DNA of 13,129 bases from Phycisphaerae bacterium (GTDB lineage: Bacteria > Planctomycetota > Phycisphaerae > Sedimentisphaerales > Anaerohalosphaeraceae). This document shows, in pieces, positions 1-6,821 of this stretch. Both the position numbers and the translations under genes were made by a program. A model generated the notes under the pieces. It was given only the letters and a program-made list of their open reading frames with translations. It had not been told where the DNA came from and did not search any database. The stretch lies in contig JAIPFN010000158.1 of the NCBI GenBank assembly GCA_021736615.1, positions 1 through 13,129 on the forward strand, written 5' to 3'. Every line of letters begins with the position of its first letter. The first letter of the stretch is position 1.

Positions 1-2
1 AG

Positions 3-587
3 ACCGCGGCAGTAATTGTGGCCCACCCCGATGATGAAACTCTATGGGCCGGCGGAACCATTTTAATGCACCCGGAAATAGATTGGACAATTTTGACGCT
101 TTGTCGATTGAGCGATCCTGACAGGTCACCTAAATTCAACAAGGTTGTCAGCTTTCTCGGTGCCAAAGGGATAATGGGAGATTTAGATGATGGTCCCGAA
201 CAGGTACCGCTTGACTGCTATGAAGTTCAGGGCGCAATAACCGAACTGCTGCCGTCGAATAATTTTGACCTTATACTGACTCATGGCCATAAAGGGGAAT
301 ACACGAGACATCGAAGACACGAGGAAACAGGCGATGCCGTTCTCGACCTATGGAAAAACGATAAGTTGTTTGCCAAAGAAATCTGGAGATTTGCATACGA
401 AGATAAAGGCGGCAGGCATTTGCCGCGGGCTATTAAAGATGCAGACTTGGAAATAAAACTTTCCGACAATATCTGGCACCGCAAATACGGCATAATAACA
501 AATATCTATGGTTTTGATGTAGACAGTTTCGAAGCTAAAACAACGCCGAAACAGGAAGCATTTTATTGTTTTAAATCTAACAATTAA
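3..587 (+). CDS. PIG-L (LmbE-like) family deacetylase, 5' end cut by the window
   Basis: The reading frame is open from base 3 and enters the family's N-terminal strand (AAVIVAHPDDETLWAGG), so the true start probably lies just outside the window. The GTG at 18 is an internal valine, not a good start. The AHPDDE motif supplies the first metal ligands and catalytic Asp of PIG-L N-acetylglucosaminyl deacetylases. A second conserved block, GHKGEYTRHRRHEET, carries the downstream metal-binding His. Members of this family remove acetyl from N-acetylglucosamine on small glycosides (mycothiol and bacillithiol MshB/BshB, GPI precursors, some antibiotics) and act in the cytoplasm. About 190 residues are visible, slightly short for the family. 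The stop is followed after 8 nt by the citrate synthase start, implying co-transcription. The family call is firm. The substrate is unknown, although two GT4 glycosyltransferases downstream suggest a glycoside made by this operon. Confidence 0.9.
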   Translation, partial: TAAVIVAHPDDETLWAGGTILMHPEIDWTILTLCRLSDPDRSPKFNKVVSFLGAKGIMGDLDDGPEQVPLDCYEVQGAITELLPSNNFDLILTHGHKGEYTRHRRHEETGDAVLDLWKNDKLFAKEIWRFAYEDKGGRHLPRAIKDADLEIKLSDNIWHRKYGIITNIYGFDVDSFEAKTTPKQEAFYCFKSNN

Positions 588-595
588 GGAAGGCA

Positions 596-1960
596 ATGAC
601 TAATAAAAACTTATCAGGATCAAAAGAATTTCTAGACGAATTAGAAGGACTTGTAAGCAGTAACAACCGTATAAAGCAAGACCTCTTCGATACGTATAAT
701 GTAAAGCGGGGACTAAGAAACAAAGACGGTACCGGTGTACTCGTCGGCCTTACGGAAATCGGTGATGTACATGGATATATCGTCGACGAAAATGAGAAGG
801 TACCCGATGAAGGCAGACTTCGGTATCGAGGCATTGATATTAATGATATTGTAAAAGGTTGCCAGAAAATGAGAAGGCCCGGCTTCGAAGAGGTCGCGTA
901 CCTGCTTATCTTTGGAGAATTACCTTCAAAGCAGCGGCTTGATGGTTTTATGAGTCTGATTGACGAACTCAGAGATCTGCCAAACGGCTTTATTCAGGAC
1001 ATGATAATCAAGGTTCCCTCAAGCGATCTTATGAATAAACTCGCCAGAAGCGTTCTTGTTCTTTACTCCTATGACCAGAAACCCGAAGACAGAAGTATGA
1101 AAAATGTCCTTCGCCAATGTATTCAGTTGATAGCACAATTCCCAAGATTAGTGGCCTATGGACACCAGGCATATACCCATCACTTCAAAAAGGAAAGTCT
1201 TTTTATCCATCACCCTAAACGCGGGCTTTCAACAGCAGAAAACTTTTTGCACCTCATTAGAGATAACGGCAAATATACCAGGCTCGAAGCCGAACTTCTC
1301 GATCTAATGCTCATACTCCACGCCGAACATGGCGGAGGCAACAATTCAACGTTTACTACCCGTGTCGTAGCATCGGCAGATACCGACGTATATTCATCTA
1401 TTGCCGCAGGTATCGGGTCGCTAAAGGGATTAAAACACGGCGGTGCCAACATAAAAATGGTACAGATGATGGAGGACATTAAAAATAACGTTAAAGATTT
1501 TTCTAATGAAAAACAGATCGAAGATCACCTCGCAAAAATTGTTGCACGAAAAGCTTTTGACAAAACCGGGCTGATTTACGGTCTTGGCCATGCCGTTTAT
1601 ACAAAGAGCGATCCAAGGGCAGAATTGCTTAAGAAAAAACTGCCCAAACTCGCCAAAGAAAAAGGCTGTCTTGAAGAACTGGAACTTTACAATAAAGTTG
1701 AAGATTTAGGACCTCAGGTTTTTGCCGATATAAAGGGTTCAGCAAAAAATATTTCTGCAAACGTCGATTTCTATTCCGGTTTCGTTTACAGAATGCTCGG
1801 AATACCTGTTGAGCTTTTAACTCCTATCTTCGCTGTTTCCAGAGTAGCCGGGTGGAGCGCTCATATTGTAGAGGAAAAAATTTCAGGCGGACGAATTATT
1901 CGGCCTGCATACAAAAATGTCGCTCCGGTCGCTGGATATATACCCCTTAACGACCGATAA
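596..1960 (+). CDS. Citrate synthase (citrate/2-methylcitrate synthase family)
   Basis: The 454-residue protein carries all citrate synthase landmarks: RYRGIDI near residue 76, LHAEHGGGNNSTF with the first catalytic His (H245), YGLGHAVYTKSDPRA with the second (H332), and NVDFYSG with the catalytic Asp (D391). The CoA-site region continues as AVSRVAGWSAHIVEE and RIIRPAYKN. The expected reaction is condensation of oxaloacetate and acetyl-CoA to citrate in the cytosol; 2-methylcitrate activity cannot be excluded. At about 454 residues it resembles the longer clostridial-type enzymes with an extended N-terminus, rather than the roughly 370-residue Gram-positive form. The ATG at 596 has AAGGAAGG immediately upstream. 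The odd point is its setting: no other TCA-cycle gene is adjacent, and it sits between a PIG-L deacetylase (8-nt gap) and a glycosyltransferase (37-nt gap). I leave the symbol blank because gltA, citZ and prpC cannot be separated by sequence reading alone. Confidence 0.96.
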   Translation: MTNKNLSGSKEFLDELEGLVSSNNRIKQDLFDTYNVKRGLRNKDGTGVLVGLTEIGDVHGYIVDENEKVPDEGRLRYRGIDINDIVKGCQKMRRPGFEEVAYLLIFGELPSKQRLDGFMSLIDELRDLPNGFIQDMIIKVPSSDLMNKLARSVLVLYSYDQKPEDRSMKNVLRQCIQLIAQFPRLVAYGHQAYTHHFKKESLFIHHPKRGLSTAENFLHLIRDNGKYTRLEAELLDLMLILHAEHGGGNNSTFTTRVVASADTDVYSSIAAGIGSLKGLKHGGANIKMVQMMEDIKNNVKDFSNEKQIEDHLAKIVARKAFDKTGLIYGLGHAVYTKSDPRAELLKKKLPKLAKEKGCLEELELYNKVEDLGPQVFADIKGSAKNISANVDFYSGFVYRMLGIPVELLTPIFAVSRVAGWSAHIVEEKISGGRIIRPAYKNVAPVAGYIPLNDR

Positions 1961-1997
1961 AAGTGTAATGAAAATCAATTTAATAAAGGAATCAATA

Positions 1998-3140
1998 ATG
2001 AAAGTATTATTATTGTATGATTATCCCGCCTCACCGGGTGGATTGGCTACACAGGGACAGCTATTGCATCGAGGTCTTGCTGAACTCGGTGTTGACGTGC
2101 ATTCGGTCAATTTCGAATCGGCTCAGGAAAAAGAGTGGTACTATAGATGGTTTCAGCCTGATGTTGTTCTGGGTGTTGGGTACTGGGGGCATACCCCGCA
2201 TTTGATTATGCATCCCCAGAGATACGGTGCTCAGCCGGTACCGTGGCTGGTAGCTGACGGTTATATCGCGAACTTTCAGGAAATTCTTGAGGCTTTACCA
2301 TTAATTTTAGTAACCTCACGATGGGTCAAGAAAATGTATATGCGAGACGGATTAAGCGGCAAAAATATTGAAGTGCTGCCGGTTGGCTGCGATACTGATG
2401 CTTTCATACCGAGGGATAAAAATGACCCGAAAATCGTAGCTGTCAGAGAAGCTTTAGGCGTTGCACCGGACCAGATTATGATACTCACAGTAGGCGGAGA
2501 CGCCACATCAAAAGGTGCCCAGGAAGTAATGCAGGCACTGGCAATCAATGATACCAAAGCACCTGACTGGAAATATGTTTGTAAAGTTTGGCCGCAGCCT
2601 CGTACAGAGCATCAAAACATGATAGATATGCAATTGGCTACGCAATTGGGAATTGAAAAGAATGTTGTTTATACTTCAAATGTGATCTCCCGAAATTTCA
2701 TGCCGTATCTTTTGGCTGCCTGCGATATATATGCCGCACCGTCACGCCTGGAAGGATTCGGTATGATACAGGTTGAGGCTAATTCCTGCGGTAAACCTGT
2801 TATCGGTATAAATGCAATGGGTCTGCTCGATACCATGGTGCATGGAGAAACGGCATTCCTGGCCGATGTAGCCCAGGAAATAAGATTAAGAGAAACAATT
2901 GTCGGAGACGAATCTGGATACCAGGAAAATCATAAAGTAACCTTCAAAAGCCCGCGAACTGTAGATTACAGAGCAAGCGTTCATGATATAGCGAATTATT
3001 TGATGGATCTTATGACTGACAATCAACTATGCGAAAAAATGGGACAGGCGGGCCGAAAACGTGTTGTAGAGTTATTTAATTATCGCGTAGTTGCCCAGAA
3101 ATTCATCGAGATCGTTTCCAAAAGGCTGGGGATCTCATAA
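1998..3140 (+). CDS. GT4-type (GT-B fold) glycosyltransferase, first copy
   Basis: This 380-residue protein has two Rossmann-like halves. The N-terminus is MKVLLLYDYPASPGGLATQG, a typical GT4 opening strand with a Gly-rich acceptor-side loop. The C-terminal donor half contains ILTVGGDATSKGA (about 162-174) and LEGFGMIQVEANSCGKPVIG (251-270), with the retaining-GT4 EX7E pair at E252 and E260. It should transfer a sugar from a nucleotide- or phosphate-activated donor with retention of configuration, at the cytoplasmic face. I chose the ATG at 1998 because AAAGGA lies 7 nt upstream. Longer in-frame starts (1917, 1968) overlap or crowd the citrate synthase and add a tail unlike the family. The segment around 291-330 looks like an insertion before the C-terminal helix. 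The stop overlaps the next start (TAATG), so translation is probably coupled. Donor and acceptor cannot be read from the sequence. Confidence 0.88.
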   Translation: MKVLLLYDYPASPGGLATQGQLLHRGLAELGVDVHSVNFESAQEKEWYYRWFQPDVVLGVGYWGHTPHLIMHPQRYGAQPVPWLVADGYIANFQEILEALPLILVTSRWVKKMYMRDGLSGKNIEVLPVGCDTDAFIPRDKNDPKIVAVREALGVAPDQIMILTVGGDATSKGAQEVMQALAINDTKAPDWKYVCKVWPQPRTEHQNMIDMQLATQLGIEKNVVYTSNVISRNFMPYLLAACDIYAAPSRLEGFGMIQVEANSCGKPVIGINAMGLLDTMVHGETAFLADVAQEIRLRETIVGDESGYQENHKVTFKSPRTVDYRASVHDIANYLMDLMTDNQLCEKMGQAGRKRVVELFNYRVVAQKFIEIVSKRLGIS

Positions 3141-4315
3141 TGAATAATAATGAAAAGGAACTTATTGAAGAAGCAAAACAAGCCGCTCTGAAAGTTTTAC
3201 TCCATAATGCTCATGGCCCTTATAGGGGATTACCGAGAACTGCCGGATGGGGTTATCCGGAGCCTTATACCAGGGATTTGATGATATGCCTGCTCGGCGT
3301 TCTGGTTTCCGGTAATGATAAATTAATCGCATCTTACAAAAAAGTACTTGAAAAACTAGCCGAAAATCAATCTGAGCATGGCCATATTCCCTCATTGGTT
3401 CACGACCCGGAAGATCGAGGGGCAAGCGACTGTACTCCTTTGTTTCTTATGGGAGTCGGCCTTTTTAGAAGAACGACAGGCAATGATAATTTTCTCGAAA
3501 CGGCCGTTGAAAAATCCCTTACCTGGATGAGGTACCAAAGCCCTTCAGACAGAATTATTGTAGCGCAGCTTCCAACAAGTGACTGGAGAGACGAACAATG
3601 GGTTATGGGATATGGTCTTTATGTAAACACTCTTGTATACATCTATCTGAAACTGCTGAACAGAAATGACGATGCCGAAAAAGTCAAAAATGAAATGGGA
3701 CGATTTGCCATCGAACAAGAAAGACAGCACAAGCATACGCATGAAGGACTTTTGCTTCGCAAGAAACCCTATTATGCCTTATGGTCATACAAGGTTTATA
3801 AGAGTGAACGGTTCGACCTGCTTGGAAACAGCCTGGCAATTCTTTCAGGGATCGCGTCGCCGACAAGAGCCAAGTCAATGGTTTTCTGGATTGAAAAAGA
3901 ATGCAGGCATTTGAGGGAAAAAGGGCAGCTGGCTTTAAATCTTCCTCCTAATTTCTTCCCATACATCCAGCCGGAAGATCCGGATTGGAACCCCAGGTAC
4001 GCGATATACAATCTACCCGGTGAGTACCATAACGGAGGCATCTGGCCGTTTATTTGCGGCATATATGTCGCCGCTCTCGTTGCGGCCGGAAAGCAAAGAT
4101 TGGCACAAATTAAATTAGTCGAATTGGCAAAACTCAACCGGTCCTACAGAGAAAAAAAAGTCAAATTCGGGTTTAACGAATGGATTAGTGCACAGGATGG
4201 GATTCCCCGCGGACAGGACTGGCAAAGCTGGTCTGCCGCGACGTATCTTTATGCCGCTAAATGTGTCGAAGAAAAAAGAACACCTTTTTTTGCGGAGATT
4301 CGAAATGGCTTATAA
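3140..4315 (+). CDS. (alpha/alpha)6-barrel glycosidase, GH100/GH63-like
   Basis: The 391-residue soluble protein has no signal peptide and therefore probably acts in the cytoplasm. Recognisable blocks are WGYPEPYTRDLMI (37-49), LPTSDWRDEQWVMGYGLY (144-161), GEYHNGGIWPFICG (294-307) and FNEWISAQDGIPRGQDWQSWSAATYLYAA (345-373). This order resembles clan GH-G and related all-helical barrel enzymes (neutral invertases GH100, glucosidase and glucosylglycerate hydrolase GH63, amylo-alpha-1,6-glucosidase). D148 or D151 in the DWRDE block and E347 in FNEW are the likeliest catalytic acids; this is inference from those families. It lies between two glycosyltransferase genes, sharing 1 nt with the first and 11 nt with the second. 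That fits a hydrolase or phosphorylase that recycles or trims the product they make. The substrate is not determined, and the exact GH family needs a profile search. Confidence 0.72.
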   Translation: MNNNEKELIEEAKQAALKVLLHNAHGPYRGLPRTAGWGYPEPYTRDLMICLLGVLVSGNDKLIASYKKVLEKLAENQSEHGHIPSLVHDPEDRGASDCTPLFLMGVGLFRRTTGNDNFLETAVEKSLTWMRYQSPSDRIIVAQLPTSDWRDEQWVMGYGLYVNTLVYIYLKLLNRNDDAEKVKNEMGRFAIEQERQHKHTHEGLLLRKKPYYALWSYKVYKSERFDLLGNSLAILSGIASPTRAKSMVFWIEKECRHLREKGQLALNLPPNFFPYIQPEDPDWNPRYAIYNLPGEYHNGGIWPFICGIYVAALVAAGKQRLAQIKLVELAKLNRSYREKKVKFGFNEWISAQDGIPRGQDWQSWSAATYLYAAKCVEEKRTPFFAEIRNGL

Positions 4316-5684
4316 CATACGAATAGTCAGTACCTATCCGCCAAGGTGTTGCGGAATCGGAACGTTTTCAAGAGATCTGGCCAACGCCCTTGAGCATTTC
4401 ACAGGTGAAGTCGGAAACATTCGTGTTGCCGCGATTGACAAGGACAATCTACCGTATAATATCCCCGTAGATATTGTGATCGATCAATATAACCCAATCT
4501 CATGGAAATATGCAATTGATGATATTATTAAAAGATCCGCAGAAAGTTCAACTCAAACGGTAATATTGCTTCAGCATGAATACGGTCTCGATCCGGACGA
4601 TAAGGGCAATGATGGCGATGGAACTAATTTCATCCGGATGGCGAAAGCTTTCCATGAAAAGGGGTTGATTACTTTTGTATACCTGCATACCGTTCTGGAT
4701 ACCCCGGATTCTCACCAGAAAATGGTATTAAAGGAATTGGCAGCTAATTCAGACGGACTGATCGTAACGACTGAAAGTGCCGTAACATTGCTCCATTCCG
4801 ATCTTTATGATATCTCTCGTGACAAACTAAAACATATTGATCATGGAATTCGCATGTTTCAACCTTCGCAATATGACCGCCTCAATGTCAAGTCTCAGTT
4901 AGGGCTAAAAGACACACTCCTTATGACGACTCTTGGACTTTTATCTACTGACAAGGGGATTAAATATTCCATTGGCGGTTATGGGAAATTCCTCAATGAG
5001 TCTTGTACAAAGTCGCAACGGGAGAAAATGGTCTACCTTATTGCCGGTAAATGCCACCCGGAGTTTGTAAAATCGGACAATGGCCGGTCCTATCGTGAAT
5101 TTATGCTTGAATTAGATAAAGCGCTTGATGATGCTAAAGTAGCATGGTGCCGAACCAAAGATATTACGGAAACAGATTTTTCAAAATACGATGTAGTTTT
5201 TTTGGATGCGTTTTTAGACGAGGACCTCTTGCTGAAGTTATATGCCGCGACAAACATGATGATACTGCCTTACCTTAATATGCAGCAGATGTCAAGCGGG
5301 ATACTTGCCGATACCATCGGTTCCGGAAGGGTTGCTGTTACAACTAAATTCCGATACGCCTTGGAACTTATTCATTCCAACAAAAAATGCAACCCCGGAG
5401 TTGTGATGGGACGCCATGCCAGGGGCATATTGGTCGATCCCGGAATACAATCGATGGAACAAATTGCTCAGGCTATTGACTATCTTGTCTTTAATAAAAA
5501 ATCACGCATTCGAATGGAAAAGCAGGCTCATCAAAGGGGTTTTCAGATGCGATGGTATAATAGTGCATGGGTACTTTTGCAATATATCGAGTTTGTCAAC
5601 GACCAGAAAGAGATGTTTTCCGGAAGAGGAATTAATTTCACCCGAGAAAATATTTCGCCCCTGCAAAAACCATTTGCATTATAA
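4305..5684 (+). CDS. GT4-like glycosyltransferase, second and divergent copy
   Basis: I place the start at the ATG at 4305 (459 residues). It has GGAG 7 nt upstream and begins with IRIVSTYPPRCCGIGTFSRD, the typical opening of a GT4 subgroup whose N-terminal loop reads YPPRxCGIGTF. The more upstream in-frame ATG at 4188 would lie entirely inside the glycosidase gene and is unlikely. Other landmarks are LLQHEYG (88-94), HIDHGI (177-182) and LLSTDKGIKY (212-221, the donor-half GxxxxxKG-type loop). The region LPYLNMQQMSSGILADTIGSGRVAVTT (321-347) sits where the EX7E motif normally does. No E-x7-E pair is present there; Q327/Q328 and D336 occupy those places, which sets this protein apart from the first copy. 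It starts 11 nt inside the glycosidase gene, so expression is coupled. The fold call is firm; the donor, the acceptor and catalytic competence are open. Confidence 0.82.
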   Translation: MAYNIRIVSTYPPRCCGIGTFSRDLANALEHFTGEVGNIRVAAIDKDNLPYNIPVDIVIDQYNPISWKYAIDDIIKRSAESSTQTVILLQHEYGLDPDDKGNDGDGTNFIRMAKAFHEKGLITFVYLHTVLDTPDSHQKMVLKELAANSDGLIVTTESAVTLLHSDLYDISRDKLKHIDHGIRMFQPSQYDRLNVKSQLGLKDTLLMTTLGLLSTDKGIKYSIGGYGKFLNESCTKSQREKMVYLIAGKCHPEFVKSDNGRSYREFMLELDKALDDAKVAWCRTKDITETDFSKYDVVFLDAFLDEDLLLKLYAATNMMILPYLNMQQMSSGILADTIGSGRVAVTTKFRYALELIHSNKKCNPGVVMGRHARGILVDPGIQSMEQIAQAIDYLVFNKKSRIRMEKQAHQRGFQMRWYNSAWVLLQYIEFVNDQKEMFSGRGINFTRENISPLQKPFAL

Positions 5685-5697
5685 AATATTCAAAGAG

Positions 5698-5778
5698 ATG
5701 ACCGAAAAGTCAGACAAAAATAACTGTTCGCCGCCTGCGACAGTTTCTCTTTGCACTGGCTTAGAAGGTGAGATATGA
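5698..5778 (+). CDS. Possible 26-codon ORF coupled to the membrane-protein gene
   Basis: An ATG at 5698 opens a 26-codon frame (MTEKSDKNNC..., ending GLEGEI) whose TGA overlaps the ATG of the next gene in an ATGA arrangement. It lies in the 90-nt gap between the second glycosyltransferase and the membrane protein, and that overlap is typical of translational coupling. The Shine-Dalgarno sequence is weak (AAAGAG directly against the ATG). The peptide is polar, with two cysteines and no membrane segment. It may simply be leader sequence, so it is a candidate rather than a confident gene. Confidence 0.22.
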   Translation: MTEKSDKNNCSPPATVSLCTGLEGEI

Positions 5779-6338
5779 AAAAAACAATCATTGACAGATA
5801 CGAAAAAACAGAAATCGGACAGGTGATTGTCGACGTCTCTATCGATTCGATAGAACACCTTTATCACGATTTTGACAAGACTGCCCCTTATTACCGTAAA
5901 GAACTGGATCAGGAGTTTGTCGACTATCTTACCGAATGTATCCGGGAAATTGGAAAACATCCTTTTGTCATTCGAATATCGCTTGAAAAAATGCCCGACG
6001 AAACATTAATCGAGCGGGTTCGAAAGAGCCTTAACAGCTACTATATTTACCTCAAAGAAATCGAGACTCGCTCCTTGAAGCTTGTTCTCAGGCGATTCGT
6101 TATTTTATTTGCGGCCGGACTTATTTTGTTGGTGCTTGCGATATTAGCTTCACGAAGATTATCTTCGAGCCAAGGGGTTATAGCCGAAGTATTTGCACGG
6201 GGACTAACAATTGCGGCATGGATTTCACTGTGGGAAGCCATTGTTAATATATTCTTGGAGTGGCGGCCTCATAGAGAAATTATTCGGCTTTACAATAGAA
6301 TAATAGACAGCCAGATAGTTTTTCATTCCCGCAAATAA
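5775..6338 (+). CDS. Two-helix integral membrane protein, unknown function
   Basis: I do not recognise a named family in this 187-residue protein. The first 100 residues are soluble and charged, with an alpha/beta character (IGQVIVDVSIDSIEHLYHDF, then HPFVIRISL). Two hydrophobic segments follow, at about 107-126 (FVILFAAGLILLVLAILA) and 141-161 (ARGLTIAAWISLWEAIVNIF). A basic cytoplasmic-type tail, WRPHREIIRLYNRIIDSQIV, ends the protein. There is no signal peptide. With a short loop between the helices, both termini would face the same side, most likely the cytoplasm given the Arg/Lys-rich flanks. The start has AAGGTGAG a few bases upstream. As the last gene of the operon, it could anchor or regulate the sugar-modifying enzymes at the membrane; that is inference from position only. 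Confidence 0.7.
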   Translation: MKKTIIDRYEKTEIGQVIVDVSIDSIEHLYHDFDKTAPYYRKELDQEFVDYLTECIREIGKHPFVIRISLEKMPDETLIERVRKSLNSYYIYLKEIETRSLKLVLRRFVILFAAGLILLVLAILASRRLSSSQGVIAEVFARGLTIAAWISLWEAIVNIFLEWRPHREIIRLYNRIIDSQIVFHSRK

Positions 6339-6372
6339 AAGGCCAACCCCGGCAGCCGTCTTTTTTATAAGA
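6339..6372 (+). terminator. Weak candidate terminator at the operon end
   Basis: Directly after the membrane-protein stop there is a GC-rich stretch with short self-complementarity (GGC with GCC, or CGG-CAG-CCG), followed by a run of six T at 6361-6366. The stem is only 3 bp without bulges, so this is a poor intrinsic terminator. It is listed because the T-run sits where the operon should end and the next gene is convergent. Confidence 0.3.
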
Positions 6373-6521
6373 CTTAATTATTCGTACTTCATATTACATT
6401 GTTTTCAGGGCTTATTTCGGTCAGTTTGAGTTACTAACTAAGGTCATCGCCAAACAACTGAGCGCTATGTCTCCGAGAGGCATTCTGGCTATGCATATAC
6501 TATAGTCATGGCAACGCTGCT

Positions 6522-6580
6522 ATTTCACCGTTTCACACATTATTTTTCACACGATAAATTTCACACGTTTTCTTTCACAC
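6522..6580 (+). repeat. TTTCACAC direct-repeat array, 14-bp period
   Basis: Exact TTTCACAC octamers start at 6531, 6545, 6559 and 6573, which is a constant 14-bp spacing. A degenerate copy, TTTCACCG, starts at 6522, 9 bp before the first. The 6-bp linkers differ from copy to copy (ATTATT, GATAAA, GTTTTC), so the octamer is conserved while the spacers drift. That suggests a protein-binding iteron rather than a recent slippage product. The TTCACA core partly resembles a DnaA box (TTATNCACA). Only the copy preceded by TT (TTTTTCACA, about 6543-6551) comes within one mismatch. Confidence 0.75.
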
Positions 6581-6675
6581 CTCCTGTCTTTTCGGTAAAA
6601 AATTAAACCCCAGTATAAAGGTAGTATGGGTTTGTTGAATTTAGTAATCGCATATTTTCAGCCGAAAGAAAAGTT

Positions 6676-6774
6676 AAAAAGTGCGCAAAAGTGACCAAAA
6701 AGCGCGCAAAAATGCGCAAAAATGAAAATTTTTGACGTTTTTTCACTCCGATTTCACCCCAAAAACGCCAAAAA
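6676..6774 (+). repeat. Helically phased A-tracts with GCGCAAAA repeats (predicted curved DNA)
   Basis: Runs of 4-5 A lie at 6676-6680, 6687-6690, 6697-6701, 6708-6712 and 6718-6722, with centres about 10-11 bp apart, equal to one helical turn. More runs follow at 6725-6728, 6761-6765 and 6770-6774. Between the tracts the unit GCGCAAAA recurs three times (from about 6683, 6704 and 6714). In-phase A-tracts are known to produce intrinsic DNA curvature. Confidence 0.65.
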
Positions 6775-6786
6775 CCATAGGTGGGA

Positions 6787-6803
6787 AATGTCCAGAATGT
6801 CCA
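6787..6803 (+). repeat. Two tandem AATGTCCA copies
   Basis: AATGTCCA occurs at 6787-6794 and 6796-6803, separated by one G (9-bp period). The pair is flanked by GTGG at 6781 and CCAC at 6801, so it can also fold as an imperfect hairpin. It lies about 20 bp past the ftsY stop. Confidence 0.45.
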
Positions 6804-6821
6804 CTATTGGCGAAATTTCAC

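Larger units (their letters stand above)
6339..6821. other. 483-bp spacer between convergent genes, rich in short repeats
   Basis: No convincing gene is seen here; short frames near 6722-6928 overlap the ftsY end and look random. The left part (6373-6520) has no clear signal beyond an 11-bp palindrome, AGTTA-C-TAACT, at 6429-6439. The right part holds the TTTCACAC array, the phased A-tract block and the AATGTCCA repeat, each listed separately. The hexamer TTTCAC occurs about eight times on the + strand between 6522 and 6821, far more than expected by chance for about 300 bp. The region lies 3' of both flanking genes, so ordinary promoters are not expected. Confidence 0.7.

Noticed and set aside
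6522..6580. Reading the 14-bp array as a CRISPR or a set of DnaA boxes
   Set aside because: The 8-bp units and 6-bp linkers are far too short for CRISPR, and only one copy is within one mismatch of TTATNCACA.
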